From assembly GCF_037975245.1 (NCBI RefSeq), contig NC_092567.1, positions 11,628,376 through 11,692,375 of the forward strand: 64,000 nt of DNA. Direction: 5' to 3'. This document shows, one piece after another, positions 49,545 through 60,772 of this stretch. Below the pieces are notes generated by a model that was not told where the DNA came from, did not search any database, and saw only the letters and a program-made list of their open reading frames with translations. Within the stretch, counting starts at the first letter, position 1. Every line of letters starts with the position of its first letter. The position numbers and the translations under genes were made by a program. Origin of the DNA: Apostichopus japonicus. Its lineage: Eukaryota; Echinodermata; Holothuroidea; Aspidochirotida; Stichopodidae.

Positions 49545-50444
49545 AGACACCCCATAACTCCTTTGATCGGCGCTTGAAAGAGTACAATATACATGTATTG
49601 GCAAACATTAACATCCATGCATGATTTGTCTTGAAAAAAATAATACTAGAAATAAAATGCGGGTTGTTATAGTAATACGCTGACGAAAGTACTGTAAGAG
49701 TTATAATTCAAAAACGAAGAAAAAAATGAATCGGTCTGTCTGTTACTCCCTTACGTCTATGTTTCCACAGATTTGGATAATATTTGGCTAAAAGAATGAA
49801 GCTACTTACAAAGGCTTTGCCTCCCTGACCCCCCCCCCTCATAACGGGGAATAACAATACTCTCCGCTGAAAATTGAGTTCTTCTCATAGATAGATTTCT
49901 TTGTTTCAAAATTTCTTAAAAGAACGAAAAATATCTTCAAAGGGTGCAGCTTAAGTCCAGCGGACCCCACCAGCCTGCTTGGAATACATTATAGATACTG
50001 TAACTAAAATTTATTAATTACTTCTGTTTTGTGTTTTAGTACTTTAAACTCGCTACGAGAGAACAAGGGATATGACCTAACGCAATAACTTATGGAGGCT
50101 TCCCCTCGTGGAACCAACCAGGACTTGAAATATATTCCAAAGAAAGCCCCTCAATCCCGCTTGAGCTATCATAACGTTCTGTACAATCTTGAAGTTAAGT
50201 TTCTTCCTGACAACCCTATTTAAAAATTCTGCAGCTTCCGGGGACTTCGCCACACACCCTTTAATAACATTAAACAATCGAAGAAAAATATCTAATTTAC
50301 GTTTTCGGTCTGCATATCTGCATACAAAGCGAAAAGTGCGTAAAACAGGCTTTATGCTTATTAATTATTCAAGCCATCAATACACATATTGTGTATCAAT
50401 TCGGTACAGTTTTACATCGGCATTAAAAAACGTAATGATGTAAC

Positions 50445-50475
50445 CAGGGAGTTGTTATGGAATAACAACTCCCTG
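50445..50475. mobile_element. 31-bp perfect hairpin, minimal foldback insertion
   Basis: A 14-bp stem CAGGGAGTTGTTAT and its exact complement enclose a 3-nt loop. The flanks are GATGTAAC on the left and ATGTAAC on the right, consistent with an 8-bp duplication in which the terminal G is shared. It resembles a single unit of the 12198-13207 hairpin array (AGGGAGCT...AGCTCCCT). Confidence 0.7.
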
Positions 50476-51153
50476 ATGTAACGATCTTCACTTTATTCCA
50501 TTTACCGCGTGTTATCTGTCGAAAGTTTTAACTTAATATTTTTGTTTGATTTTTCTGCTAAACTGTCATATGCTAACTGTCAGATGCTAAACTGTCATAA
50601 TGAAAAATTAAATATTAGAGTAACCACTAATCTTGCAAGTAGTAGTTAAGAGAAGGATTCAGATACAATTCAAGTAGTTGTATTTATCGGTCAACACGTA
50701 AATACAAGAAAGATCATTAATGTGTTTTATTGATTGTTTTCAACTATTTGGTCCACCATCTTGTCTACAGACGTCTAATTTTTGTTGTAGAAGTTATAGG
50801 ATTCATTGTAGTCGTTTAAGTGAGTTATAACTAACCGAATGCATTACCAGAAAGAACCGAATACAGGCGAGTGGTTGGGTGCAGGAGTGGGGTATAAATA
50901 TTTGGCACCGCGCTTCTTGCTCATGTGCTATTTACTCGTTGGTTGTTATGGTATCTCTTCTTTTTTGAAGGGGGGGGGGGGGGGAGTTGGGGGTGGGTGA
51001 TTTAACTAAGGAGCTGCAGTATATGTGCGTCTTACTGTTATATTATATACGTCACTAGCCAAGCACATATGTAAAATGTACATAAATGGCAGATCACTGT
51101 GCCACCTTACATTACATCTCCGAAATATACGTTTTCAAACAATAGTCCTGTTG

Positions 51154-51774
51154 CTATGAACAACTATATTTCATGTTTTGATGTATCATAAATAATAAGG
51201 AAAATGCACATGAAATAAAGAAACACCTTGCATAAAAATAGTTGCGACTGTTTCTTTTACTACGATCCAGGGTTCGCATTAGCCGCAGGATTGCGCGATT
51301 CCCACAATTTGATTTCAAATCCCGCATGTCAAAAGTTGCCAAGACTGGATTTCCCGTAATAACGTTCTGCCGAGTCAACTTGAATTAAATATACATTTCG
51401 GCTGTGACCATGTAGGGATTCATCGCTAAACGATCGTAATTGGAATAAACGTTTAGTAAAAAGCCGTGATTGTTTTGGTTTTGTTTTCCGTCTGTAATCC
51501 ATCTTATAACATCCCGTAAATGTCCTTGCCAGTCTTTCCTTCTATTAACAAATGAATGAAAACATATAGCAATTTTGAGAATTCCATTATTCACGCATGC
51601 ACGAACGTATACAGAGTAGCTACAACTACGGGAGGAAGGCACTTGCAATATATGAACTACCATAGTTAGCTGCTTTCTGAATACAAAGACACGTGCACTC
51701 GACAAACTTTGTTTGGGATAAATCCCCACAAATCTCCGATTACATGGTAACCTAAAATCACAAAGAGTCAACAT
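51154..51774 (-). pseudogene. Possible BMP/TGF-beta prodomain fossil
   Basis: A minus-strand frame runs 51774 to 51388, meets TAA at 51385-51387, and continues in the same frame to a stop near 51154. Features in order: GIYPKQSLSSARVFVFRKQ, like the prodomain IPxxxxxSAxLxxFRxQ block; SYSVYVR; DWQGHLRDVIRW followed by NNHGFLLNV, like the W...DV...RW...NHGF block of BMP2/4-type prodomains; then NPVLATFDMRD at the expected distance; then RSKR, a furin-like site. No cysteine-knot mature domain follows. A 3' segment also resembles repeat DNA (GCATTAGCCGCAGGATTGCG), so part of the match may be chance. No homology search was run. Confidence 0.35.
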
Positions 51775-51780
51775 GGAAAT

Positions 51781-52027
51781 CTAGTCTAACCATCTGTTTA
51801 TTCGCTTAAATTGTGTCGCAGTTAGCCGGCGCTAAAATATTCACCGAATACTTTCGTTATTGCTGTTATCTTTGACCCCATAGTAGTCAACCACCAGCCT
51901 ACGTCAATGGGGAAAGCTAGCCTAAGAATCTGCTTATTTGCTCAAATTGTAAGGCAGTTGTCTGGAACTAAGCTATCCATGGAATACTTTCATTATTACT
52001 GCTATCTTCAACCACATGCTAGCCTAA
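51781..52027 (+). repeat. Diverged 136-bp tandem duplication
   Basis: CTAGTCTAAC...ATCTGTTTATTCGCT (from 51781) and CTAGCCTAAG...ATCTGCTTATTTGCT (from 51917) head two units. These continue in parallel through AATACTTTCRTTATTRCTG and CAACCAC. The ORF at 51907-52200 lies in the second unit and is not supported as a gene. Confidence 0.7.
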
Positions 52028-53065
52028 CACGACATCGTGTTTTGCACACACACATACACACAAAACGTAGCCTTGTATACAACTTTCAATTAGCTATTGT
52101 TAGCAATTGTTTGGAAAGTACGTGCTATGTTTTGAAGAGGTATAGTATCGAACGTACACAGTTGCTGCTGCGATGGATTAAAGATTTCAATTTTGAGTAG
52201 TGTTCACCGGTATAATATTTTCGTTTTCGGTGTTGAGTGCTTTTATCCACACAGGAAAAAGAACCATTACGAATGGCTAAAATTAGAAATATTAAGCAAT
52301 TCAAACAGCCATCTACACTACAAGAAAGTTATTTCATTAAAATAATCTTCCGTATTCGCGTGCATTGATTAATAAAAACATGAAATAATGAATTTTAAGC
52401 ACTCTCGTAGCAGTTACGAGATCCCCCCCCACCCCCTCAGAAAGCGGGTACCCGTTTTGTGTGTTTTCGATTCGGGTACACGAATGTTCGGTCGGGTATC
52501 CGGGTAACCGACTCAGGACTAAAATGTTCGTACTCATTAATTAAAAATAATGCTCAAGAGAAAGTTTTCATCCTTCGCTAGGATGAAGTAAATCATCATG
52601 GAAGCAACTACGCTGCAGGGTATGGTAGTCTCTGATGAAAAATGGAATTATCGTTCGTGACATACTCTCAGGACATCGGAAATGGGATCACGTGATAATG
52701 ACGATGATTTGTCTAGTCCTGTAGCGCCATAATTTAACTCAATAAAGTAATTCCAAATACATGTAGTCTTTTTCTATGATCAATATTTAAATTATTGGCT
52801 TTCATGATCTTTGATGACGTCACTAATGCATTGTAATATAAAGCTGAACATCTTGGTAACCTGGATAGCTTTACAAACATCACGAGCAATCAAATGTTTC
52901 ATTTCTCTGTACAATAACACATCTATACTGATATTGTACCTACATTCATTATTTAAATTAATTAATAGTAATGTAAATACATACAAACCTCTCTATCTCC
53001 ACCCCTCAACATAATTTCTCAGACTCGTACACAGTGTACGCTCTTTAATTGTTCTGTGTTTAAAG

Positions 53066-53146
53066 GACACATCGAGAATCTCATTGTTAATGGTGGAGTG
53101 ACGTCACTGCTGATGATGTCATCATTGATTAATCTCAAAGACATAA
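53066..53146 (+). CDS. LRR exon 3
   Basis: After acceptor TTCTGTGTTTAAAG the phase-1 junction from exon 2 gives GHIENLIVNGGVTSLLMMSS followed by LINLKDI. This is a hydrophobic LRR-like pattern (ENLIVNG...LSSLINLKDI). The donor at 53147 (ATAA|GTAGTT) is weak. Without splicing the frame ends at TAG eight bases on, so this could also be the last coding exon. A perfect CRE palindrome TGACGTCA at 53099-53106 is part of the coding sequence. Confidence 0.6.
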
Positions 53147-54248
53147 GTAGTTAGTGTTACCAACACATTTGCCCAATCAATTAAATGCTTTACTATTTTT
53201 GACAGATGTGTGTATAATAGCTGCTAAATGATCTCGTGATAACAGCTTAGAGAGAGATTCGGAGACGATGAAGTCGAAGTCAAAGTCAGTTTGTGCATTA
53301 TTTAGAATATTCTAAACCGTCGATATTTGGACTTCATTTTCTGAAACTCTCATAACGTATTCCTGCCCCCACCCCCACCCCCACCCCCTCCCCAATCCTT
53401 ATTCCTTTCCACTTTGCAAAAGCGATGTGTCAGCTATCACCTGCACCGTGTTCCTACACCTATGATTTATCTTAGTACAGTTTGAAGAACATTAAACAAA
53501 GAAACACTGAGTGTAAAACCAAAGTAAGCTCCCTCTACCGAACTAGAATGCCCTTAGATCCAGCAGTCCTCTTACATGGAGACTGGCTACGTGGTTATGA
53601 AAATGTTTTGTTTATTCTTTTACATACATAATTTAACTTCAAATTTGCTACTAAACAAATCCCCTTTTCATCTTTTAACAATTATTTTTAAACAGTGTTT
53701 AATTATGACGTCACTGATTTGAGTGTTCTCTGATCCGTTCATCGTCTCATGGATTATTATTCTTGATCTGAACATCGAATACTCGACTATCATAATTTGG
53801 TTTCTCAATTTAGTCCAAGACTTGTTTCTGTTTGAATGGGAGAATATGTTTTCATTTAGGCTAATTGTATAATTGATCAGATGTATTAATGAGATGATAA
53901 CAATTCTAACCTGATTGGATAAGAGGATAATACTTGTAAACTGATCAGGTATAAAACCGAGATGATAATGATATTAAACTGATCGGTAGTCCTACTAATA
54001 TAGAAGGGTTGTTAACTGATCAGCTATATTACTGATATGATAATGATAGTAAACTAATAAGATCAAAATTAAGGAATCAACTAGATTGATTGCTCAGCTG
54101 ATATGAAGTTATCATCGAGAGCCAACATAAATCAGTTGAATATAATGTTTATTACTTCAGTCCACCCACCCCCACCCCCCCCCCCCAAACAAAAAGAGAT
54201 TACAATTGCAGATGTGTTTTAATCAATTCCGTTCATTTTATTCATCAG

Positions 54249-54307
54249 TATGGAACAATAAGAATCCTGATTTTCGTCGCCTGAATCTACAGACCGGTCA
54301 ATGGCAG
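54249..54307 (+). CDS. LRR exon 4 (candidate)
   Basis: It has a strong acceptor (CATTTTATTCATCAG) and a strong donor (GGCAG|GTAAGA). Only one of three frames is open, and that is the one reached from exon 3 in phase 1: I-WNNKNPDFRRLNLQTGQWQ. NPDFRRLNL fits the next LRR strand. It depends on the weak exon-3 donor. Confidence 0.5.
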
Positions 54308-54903
54308 GTAAGAGATTGTGCACCTTTCTTACAGCTATTGCTCATAATGCATTCTGCTCAGCTAATTTGAGCTAAGCTGCTCTCTGTGTTACTTTACCAG
54401 TAAATATAAAAGTAATATTATGATAACGTAATCGGTGAAATGCAGTTAATAAATGGTAGCATTAGAATTATAATTAGATAAACAGAAAAGAACTTAAAAC
54501 AACATAAATTTACAGATATCTTCTTGCTCCTGTTCTCAAACGTGGTCAGATTTCTTATATGAATGTTGTCGTTTATAACTGAATGCCACCCCGTGTGTCC
54601 CTTAGTGGCTTTCAGAAACGAGACACAGATGCTAAGTTTTCATTTAATCAGGATTGTGTTAATATTTTGCTAACATGGAAGAAAAAAGACTTCATCAGAA
54701 AATAGTGAATATTTATGAATATTTATCTACTATATTTACTGAAACGATAACACAATTAAGTCTTGCTAATAAATTAACTTTGTTCCTTAAAAAAGTGTTA
54801 GGGTATTTGAATTATCAATTGCTTAAAGTATTATTTATCCATAATAGGGTTTATTAGTGACATTGAAACCAATAAACTCTCAGCTGGTATATTATTCTGA
54901 ATG

Positions 54904-55960
54904 CAAGGGCGGCGGAACCGGGGGGGGGGGCACAGGGATAACGTGCCCCCCACTTTTCCTCTGGTTAAAAAAGTGCCCTTTTTCTACATGAAAATTTCTA
55001 AATGAAAAAAGAGTTTACAAAGCCAAACCCACGTCGAATGAAATATTTCGGGAAGTTTTAAATGTTTACTACCATACGCGTAGGAGCCCAATTTGATTTT
55101 GGGGGCTGTAACGACTTGCCCGAAAAATATTACCAAAATTTTTCGCGCGCTCCGCGCGTTCAACATGTTAATTTGCATATCAAATAGGCATGCGTTGGTT
55201 ATTACATCGCATGCCAATAACATACAATCATTTGCCGTGTTATTACCCTTCCATATTGGTTAGAATTATTGGCAAAGTCGTTACAATAATAATGATCTTA
55301 ATAATATCAGTTTAACCATTGAAAAACACATAGCAAATTATTTTTCTTTCAGTAGGTGCCCGAAAAATTCTCAGCATATTGCCCGAATTTTCACAAAATT
55401 TTTGGGTTGGCCCCCCCCCCCGCCTCCTACACCTATGTTTAGTACCACAAGGCTTCTAACATTCTGGTGAGTACCATTATGCATATTCAATTTGCCAACA
55501 AAATCCTAATGCATTTCCAAAAATGCCTTGCTATATTACAGTGTGACTTTGTAATAAGCAGAAGCCATTTATAGCCTATATGAATAATGAGTATAGTTTT
55601 AATATCCCATAACCTACCCCATCCTTTCGTATTTTGACATATTTCATTTGCTTTCGTGCATGTATCGATCGCGTGTGCAGGGACTTGGACTTTATAATGA
55701 TTTCACCTCATTTTGTCTCGAAAGAAAACTTGTTCCTTGTTTCCCAATTTGCACATTAGATATTACAGTGCTAGTATGCATTGTTTCCTTGAGCGGGGGG
55801 GGGGGGGGCGTTGATGGAGTGAAGTGTATACGCAAATAAGATGATACAATAAGAGTTGTAAAGGGTACTAAATATCAGGCTGCATCAGTCCAATCGAATT
55901 TCTGCAAAGTGCCCTTCGACGTTGGTGCCCCCCAGATTAAAAGTGCTTCCGCCGCCCTTG
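54904..55960 (-). mobile_element. Composite hAT-like element, copy B
   Basis: A 1057-bp element starting CAAGGGCGGCGGAACC and ending GCTTCCGCCGCCCTTG, flanked by a perfect 8-bp TCTGAATG (54896-54903 and 55961-55968). It is the inverted homologue of 37253-38316 along its whole length, including the nested MITE. It lies in an inferred intron of the LRR gene. Confidence 0.92.
55073..55437 (-). mobile_element. Nested CATAGGCGTAGG MITE inside copy B
   Basis: The ends CATACGCGTAGGAGC and CTCCTACACCTATG are flanked by TTTACTAC (55065-55072) and TTTAGTAC (55438-55445). These are the same octamer, in reverse complement, as around 37779-38152. The shared nested insertion site proves that this MITE entered the carrier before the carrier was copied. 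Confidence 0.85.
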
Positions 55961-55968
55961 TCTGAATG

Positions 55969-58900
55969 GTAATGCTTGCTATGATCTTGGTCATTTGTGT
56001 ATATGAAGGGAGGAAAAGCTATTTAAATTACTGACATTTCAAGGACTCCGATCTAATACTCTTTTTTTTTGGGGGGGGGGAGCTGGGTAAGGGGGGTAAT
56101 ATTATATTCGTGTAAAATGGGAATAAATTAAAAACATATTAAACTCTGTAGTATACTGTGTAGCTCTACTAACCCGTTTCGTTGTTCTGTTGTACGGAAA
56201 ACATGATAACTGACACATATGTAATCACTTATATGAATATAAGATATATTCGTATTATTTCCCGCGTGTTTGTAACAGAACAGATATAAATACATTCGAC
56301 GGTTTAAAAGATGTCAGGATTCGAAGGGGAGGGTTGTGAGGGGGTTGGGGGGGGGGGGTAGAGTGGAGTGTCCAACTCGGTTACTGATAATCTCTTTTAA
56401 TATTTATAATTTGTCATCGGCTAATTGTTTATTGTATCTTGATAATTATCTTCAATTGTTAAAGATATTATATTGCAACACCCGGACCTTCCAGCTTCAT
56501 TCATTACTTACTGTTAGCGTCTAGGATTGGGTGGAGGGTTGAAGACGCCACATACTAGAGGAACAACTCACGTTAACTTTTGTATCACGTTTATTTCAAA
56601 CGTAGCAACAAGCTTATTAAAATCTGGAAGTGAACGGAAATAAATATATCTTTAAAATACATTTTTGAGATAAAAGTTTGTAAGTAAATCACGAGCATTG
56701 GTATGAAATTTAACAACTCAGCATATCATTTCAACATATAGTAGAAGACTAGTAGCGTGTATGACTCTGAAACAACATCATTGACATAACCGACGCTGCT
56801 TAACGTTTCCAACATACCACTATAAATCCTCGTGAAACATTGGTATTATTCTTCTGAACCAAAATTTAGTTGTAGTAAAAATCAATGACTTATACAAATA
56901 TCTTAATCAAACAATGCCTTCACCTAAAGAAATGTACTGAACATATCCCGCGTTTACGTCACCATCTCGATGTATATTAAATATGAAACCTTATAATGTT
57001 GTTAATCATGTTGCACCGTTCTTGTTTATGTTCATTTAGTTTCTGGGCAAATGTTCATCATAGCACATACAACAGTCGAACAACAGTCCGTTTAGCCGAC
57101 CCTGCAGCTTACTGTAGCTGCCCTTGCATATTTGTCTTCGTATAGCAGGCTCCCTGGTTTTCACTGGTTATGTTCATTGTATTCGTTTTCTCTAGTGTTA
57201 GGAGAAGTTGGTCTTCCATTAACTAAAGCTGCATATTACGGTAGGCTACGTCATAGGTTGTAAATTGACCAAACCGTAAAATATTCGCAGAATTATTGGA
57301 TACCCTGCAACTAACTAAGATATCTAGATATGTTGTCACAGTTACGTGACTGCTCATGATAAGTGAATTATTTGTCGTTTAACCAGATTTAGACAATTTG
57401 TGTCCCATACATTTAGTGTCATAGATATTTGTTTTGTTAAAAAGCTTACTTTAATATTCCCTGGTGGACTGAAGTAACATTATGTGTTCAAGTCGTACTC
57501 ATTCCTTTAACGGTCAAGTTTGCTACCAGCAGATTGTAGCAAAAACAACACAAAGTACAGAAATACACTTTTGCTACTCTTTCTTCTAAGTTCAATCTTA
57601 CTCAATAATTAGCTCAAATTTATCAAAGTAAATGTTCCTGCGACGGTTCCACGTACACTAATGTGTACAGAACATTAAATACCTGTAGTGTATGATCAGA
57701 AATGAGGATGCATTGGTAGTGTAACGGATGGTGACAGATGCGAAGCAGCGCGATTTAACAGTGTTTGTTCTTTGTATGGTTTAAAAATCATACCAGAAAC
57801 TGGGTTACATTGCCAATTATTTGTGTGAGGAGTGCATAGATAAACGAAATTGCTTGTAAACATCCGACTCACCGTTTTCCAGAATGTGAATGCTGGACAT
57901 TTTGGCGATTGATATAAATGAAGGAAAAGATGATACGTTTATTGATAAAATGAAAGAAGATTGAAGACTATTTTGTAATTTGTGAAAATATTATATTCGG
58001 GATTTGTAATAAACTGTAGAAGAAGATCTTGCAAATATTTTTGTTTTAGTGGCACCAGATTCTCTCTGTGGTGTAAATCATTACCGATGATTCGGTGGAG
58101 CTGTGATTAATCACTTTCCACGCACATTTACACAACAAGACCATAATACCAGTTAGTGTGTGGCGGGCAATTATATACTACTGCTTCGTTCTGTTGTCTA
58201 GATACCATGGTAACCAAATAACTGTAGACACGTATTATGTGACGCTGTATACGAACACAATGTTGAAAATGAGCACGCACATGAATAAGTTTTTGTTTCA
58301 AGATACTACGTCACGGATATAAATATATTTTAAGCCCGTGCCGTATATTGCTTCTGAATTTTGTTAAAAAGCATCACAACTAATCAGTCAAAAATGTTTT
58401 ATTGGTGAAAATATCGATGCATAATTTTCATCTCTAGAATCTTAACGTTGTGACGTCACTGTACGCAGCAAAGTTATAGTAAATGTTACTCGTTCTAATA
58501 GTGTCAGTTGCAATGGGATTTGAGGGATCCCTATTGATTATATGTTATAAGTTATTTAGATTAGAGTGACTGACATAAATATGTGGGTCCAAGTAGGCTT
58601 ATAAATGAAACGGCAGCTCTGGTTTTAACTTGAAACAAAGAAACAAGTGTGTTTTATTTAGGGAGATTTCATCAACTAGATGTATTTTAACATGCAAGGA
58701 AAATCAAACTAGAGGTGACTGCATTAAAGTTCAACCAAAGGTGTTAAACTTAAGATTTTATTTAACTATCAAGAAACGTCTTTTGTGCGCATGTACAAAC
58801 TTCCAATTGAACATACATAGACAGGGTAAATTTAGAAATGAAACAAATTTGTGCAAGGTTTATTATATATAGTGAAATGTTTAAATTGTTAACATATCTA

Positions 58901-59198
58901 TTTAATTATCCCACTGTGTCTCTTATTTGTATATTTTGACCAGACAACTACATTTCCAAAACTTCGATGGATATCTTTACACTACTAACAATACGATAGA
59001 AACAGACCATCTTAGACGAAGGGGGGGGGGGGGGGGTTGTTACCAATATGCTGCTTTGTGGACTAAGCAAGGATTTGTTCTTTTCTGACAACGATGTTCT
59101 GGGGCCTATCTTTAAATACTGCCCTCTTTTCCCTACTCGTCATCTTCTCTGTTGCCCATTGTATCCATCTGATCATCTCAGTGAGAAGTTGGTCATTA
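55969..59198. other. Inferred intron, no recognisable exon
   Basis: AT-rich with G runs at about 56070, 56350 and 59022. A perfect TGACGTCA is at 58451-58458. The ORF at 58630-58872 contains a possible 52-bp exon (acceptor TTTTATTTAG, donor GAG|GTGACT), but its frame cannot be tied to the LRR exons. Confidence 0.45.
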
Positions 59199-59260
59199 TG
59201 ACGTCACTCAATGTTTGATGACGTCACTCAGTGTTTGATGACGTCACTCAGTGTTTGATG
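59199..59260 (+). promoter_or_regulatory. Three tandem CRE palindromes at 20-bp spacing
   Basis: Perfect TGACGTCA octamers at 59199-59206, 59219-59226 and 59239-59246 lie in three 20-bp repeats (TGACGTCACTCARTGTTTGA). A fourth, broken copy is TGACGG at 59259. TGACGTCA is the CREB/ATF consensus. Equal spacing near two helical turns would place the sites on the same face of the DNA. It lies about 290 bp upstream of the 59534 exon. Confidence 0.6.
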
Positions 59261-59533
59261 ACGGCTTTAAAACTAACTACAGTATGTCTTCCCTTCAAAG
59301 CTGATGTTTATATTAATGTTATTAAGTCCGTGCATCTTACATTGACGAGTCTGTCTCCTTTATTGACTTTAGTGTGTTCAATGCAGATGTGTGTTTACCT
59401 GCCAGGAATAATTTACTGCGATATTTTTGAAGAGATATCATTCTAACTTATACATTGTTTGCTTCGCCATATTATATTTTCCTGAAATTCCATTTCAAAA
59501 TCTAATGAAATATAATATTTCTCTTCCTTTCAG

Positions 59534-59569
59534 GCCTGTGACGGACTGGGCAATCTTCCAGGAGAATAG
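59534..59569 (+). CDS. Candidate short terminal or internal exon
   Basis: It has an excellent acceptor (ATTTCTCTTCCTTTCAG) and an excellent donor (AATAG|GTAAGA) enclosing 36 bp. In the phase left by exon 4 it reads ACDGLGNLPGE and a TAG at the very end. In the phase that skips one base it is fully open (PVTDWAIFQEN). The strong donor argues for an internal exon, so either an exon is missing in between or the chain ends here. Confidence 0.45.
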   Translation, partial: ACDGLGNLPGE

Positions 59570-59671
59570 GTAAGAGAGACAAATATTCATATTCCTGTTA
59601 ATTAGTAACGGTAATGTTAATAACAAACAAAGAGGTATTAATTAATGTTGAACAAAGAAATAAAACAAAAG

Positions 59672-59968
59672 CAGGCGAGTAGCCAAGGGGGGGGGGCGAA
59701 GGGGGTAGCCGCTCCCCCCACCCTTGAGCATATTTTTAACAAAATTTTTAAAGGTTTTTATGATATCGCTAGTATCTTCAAAAGAGAAAATGCTAAGATG
59801 CAACTTACAAGGCATGGGAAGTGCCATTTCCGGCGATCTGGGAGGCATTTACAGCCAAAATTTTCTTGTACGCTTCGCGCCAATCATGGTGGCGCTACGC
59901 TTAGATAGTTTGCAATGCCGAATCTACAGTTTCGCCCCTCCCTTGGCAAATTCCTGGCTACGCGCCTG
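59672..59968 (-). mobile_element. CAGGCGCGTAGC-type MITE, 297 bp
   Basis: The ends CAGGCGAGTAGCCAAGG and CCTGGCTACGCGCCTG are flanked by AACAAAAG (59664-59671) and GACAAAAG (59969-59976), 7 of 8. The hairpin module is inverted at 59867-59910. It is the same family as 39564-39839. Overlapping ORFs are repeat-derived. Confidence 0.88.
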
Positions 59969-60772
59969 GACAAAAGAGTATTAGACTTTCTTTTTCATCA
60001 GGGGGAAAGATTTATCATTGTCGTGTATCGAACAGGGAATTCAGATAGGCCAGTTACAAGTTTATGCCTCGTACTGGTGATAGCACTGTTCTCAATGTCA
60101 AGTTTAGATGCGGCCAAAATAATCTTCCTTCCGCACACACAGTCAAAGAAATGATAAACAAAGAAACGGATAGACTTTAAAATAAGTTTAGTCAGGTGTT
60201 ATGGTGTGTTACAAGCCTCACACAATATTGGAATATAACTTTTAAACTGTCAATCCGCCCCCCCCCCCCTCCCACCGGCAGATGCTTCATGATTATTTTA
60301 TTTCACTCTGCTGTAGTGCATATCATAATTCGTGAGCAATTCAAAAAGTATCAAGAAGATATTTTAAATTTCTTGTAGAAAATCCTTTGTTCATTAATTT
60401 CTCCCTGACATTTTTTCCACAGTTTATTAACCGTGAAAGGAACTGATATAAAAAAATAAACATTTGTAATCTCACTTTTATAGGGTAACAGTTTTCTCTA
60501 CACACAAAGGGCTAACTGTAGAAGTCTATACTCAAATCTACCATAAATCTCTATTCCGTTTTTTTTTTAATATAATAGAATCATTCCCTGGGGTCGGGGA
60601 GGAGTTGGGGATGGTTTAGGAGGGTATCCGTTGGGTTATAGCATCATGAATTATGGTGAAACGAGAGCATATACACTGTGTCATAAAATCACTAACTGGT
60701 AGCGAACTGTTGTTATATGACATATAAAGAAACTAGTAGTAATGAACGGTTGATGTTTTAGTGACTGAGTGA

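Noticed and set aside
58660-58711. Possible extra LRR exon (EISSTRCILTCKENQTR)
   Set aside because: The frame does not connect exon 4 to the 59534 exon and the peptide has no LRR pattern.
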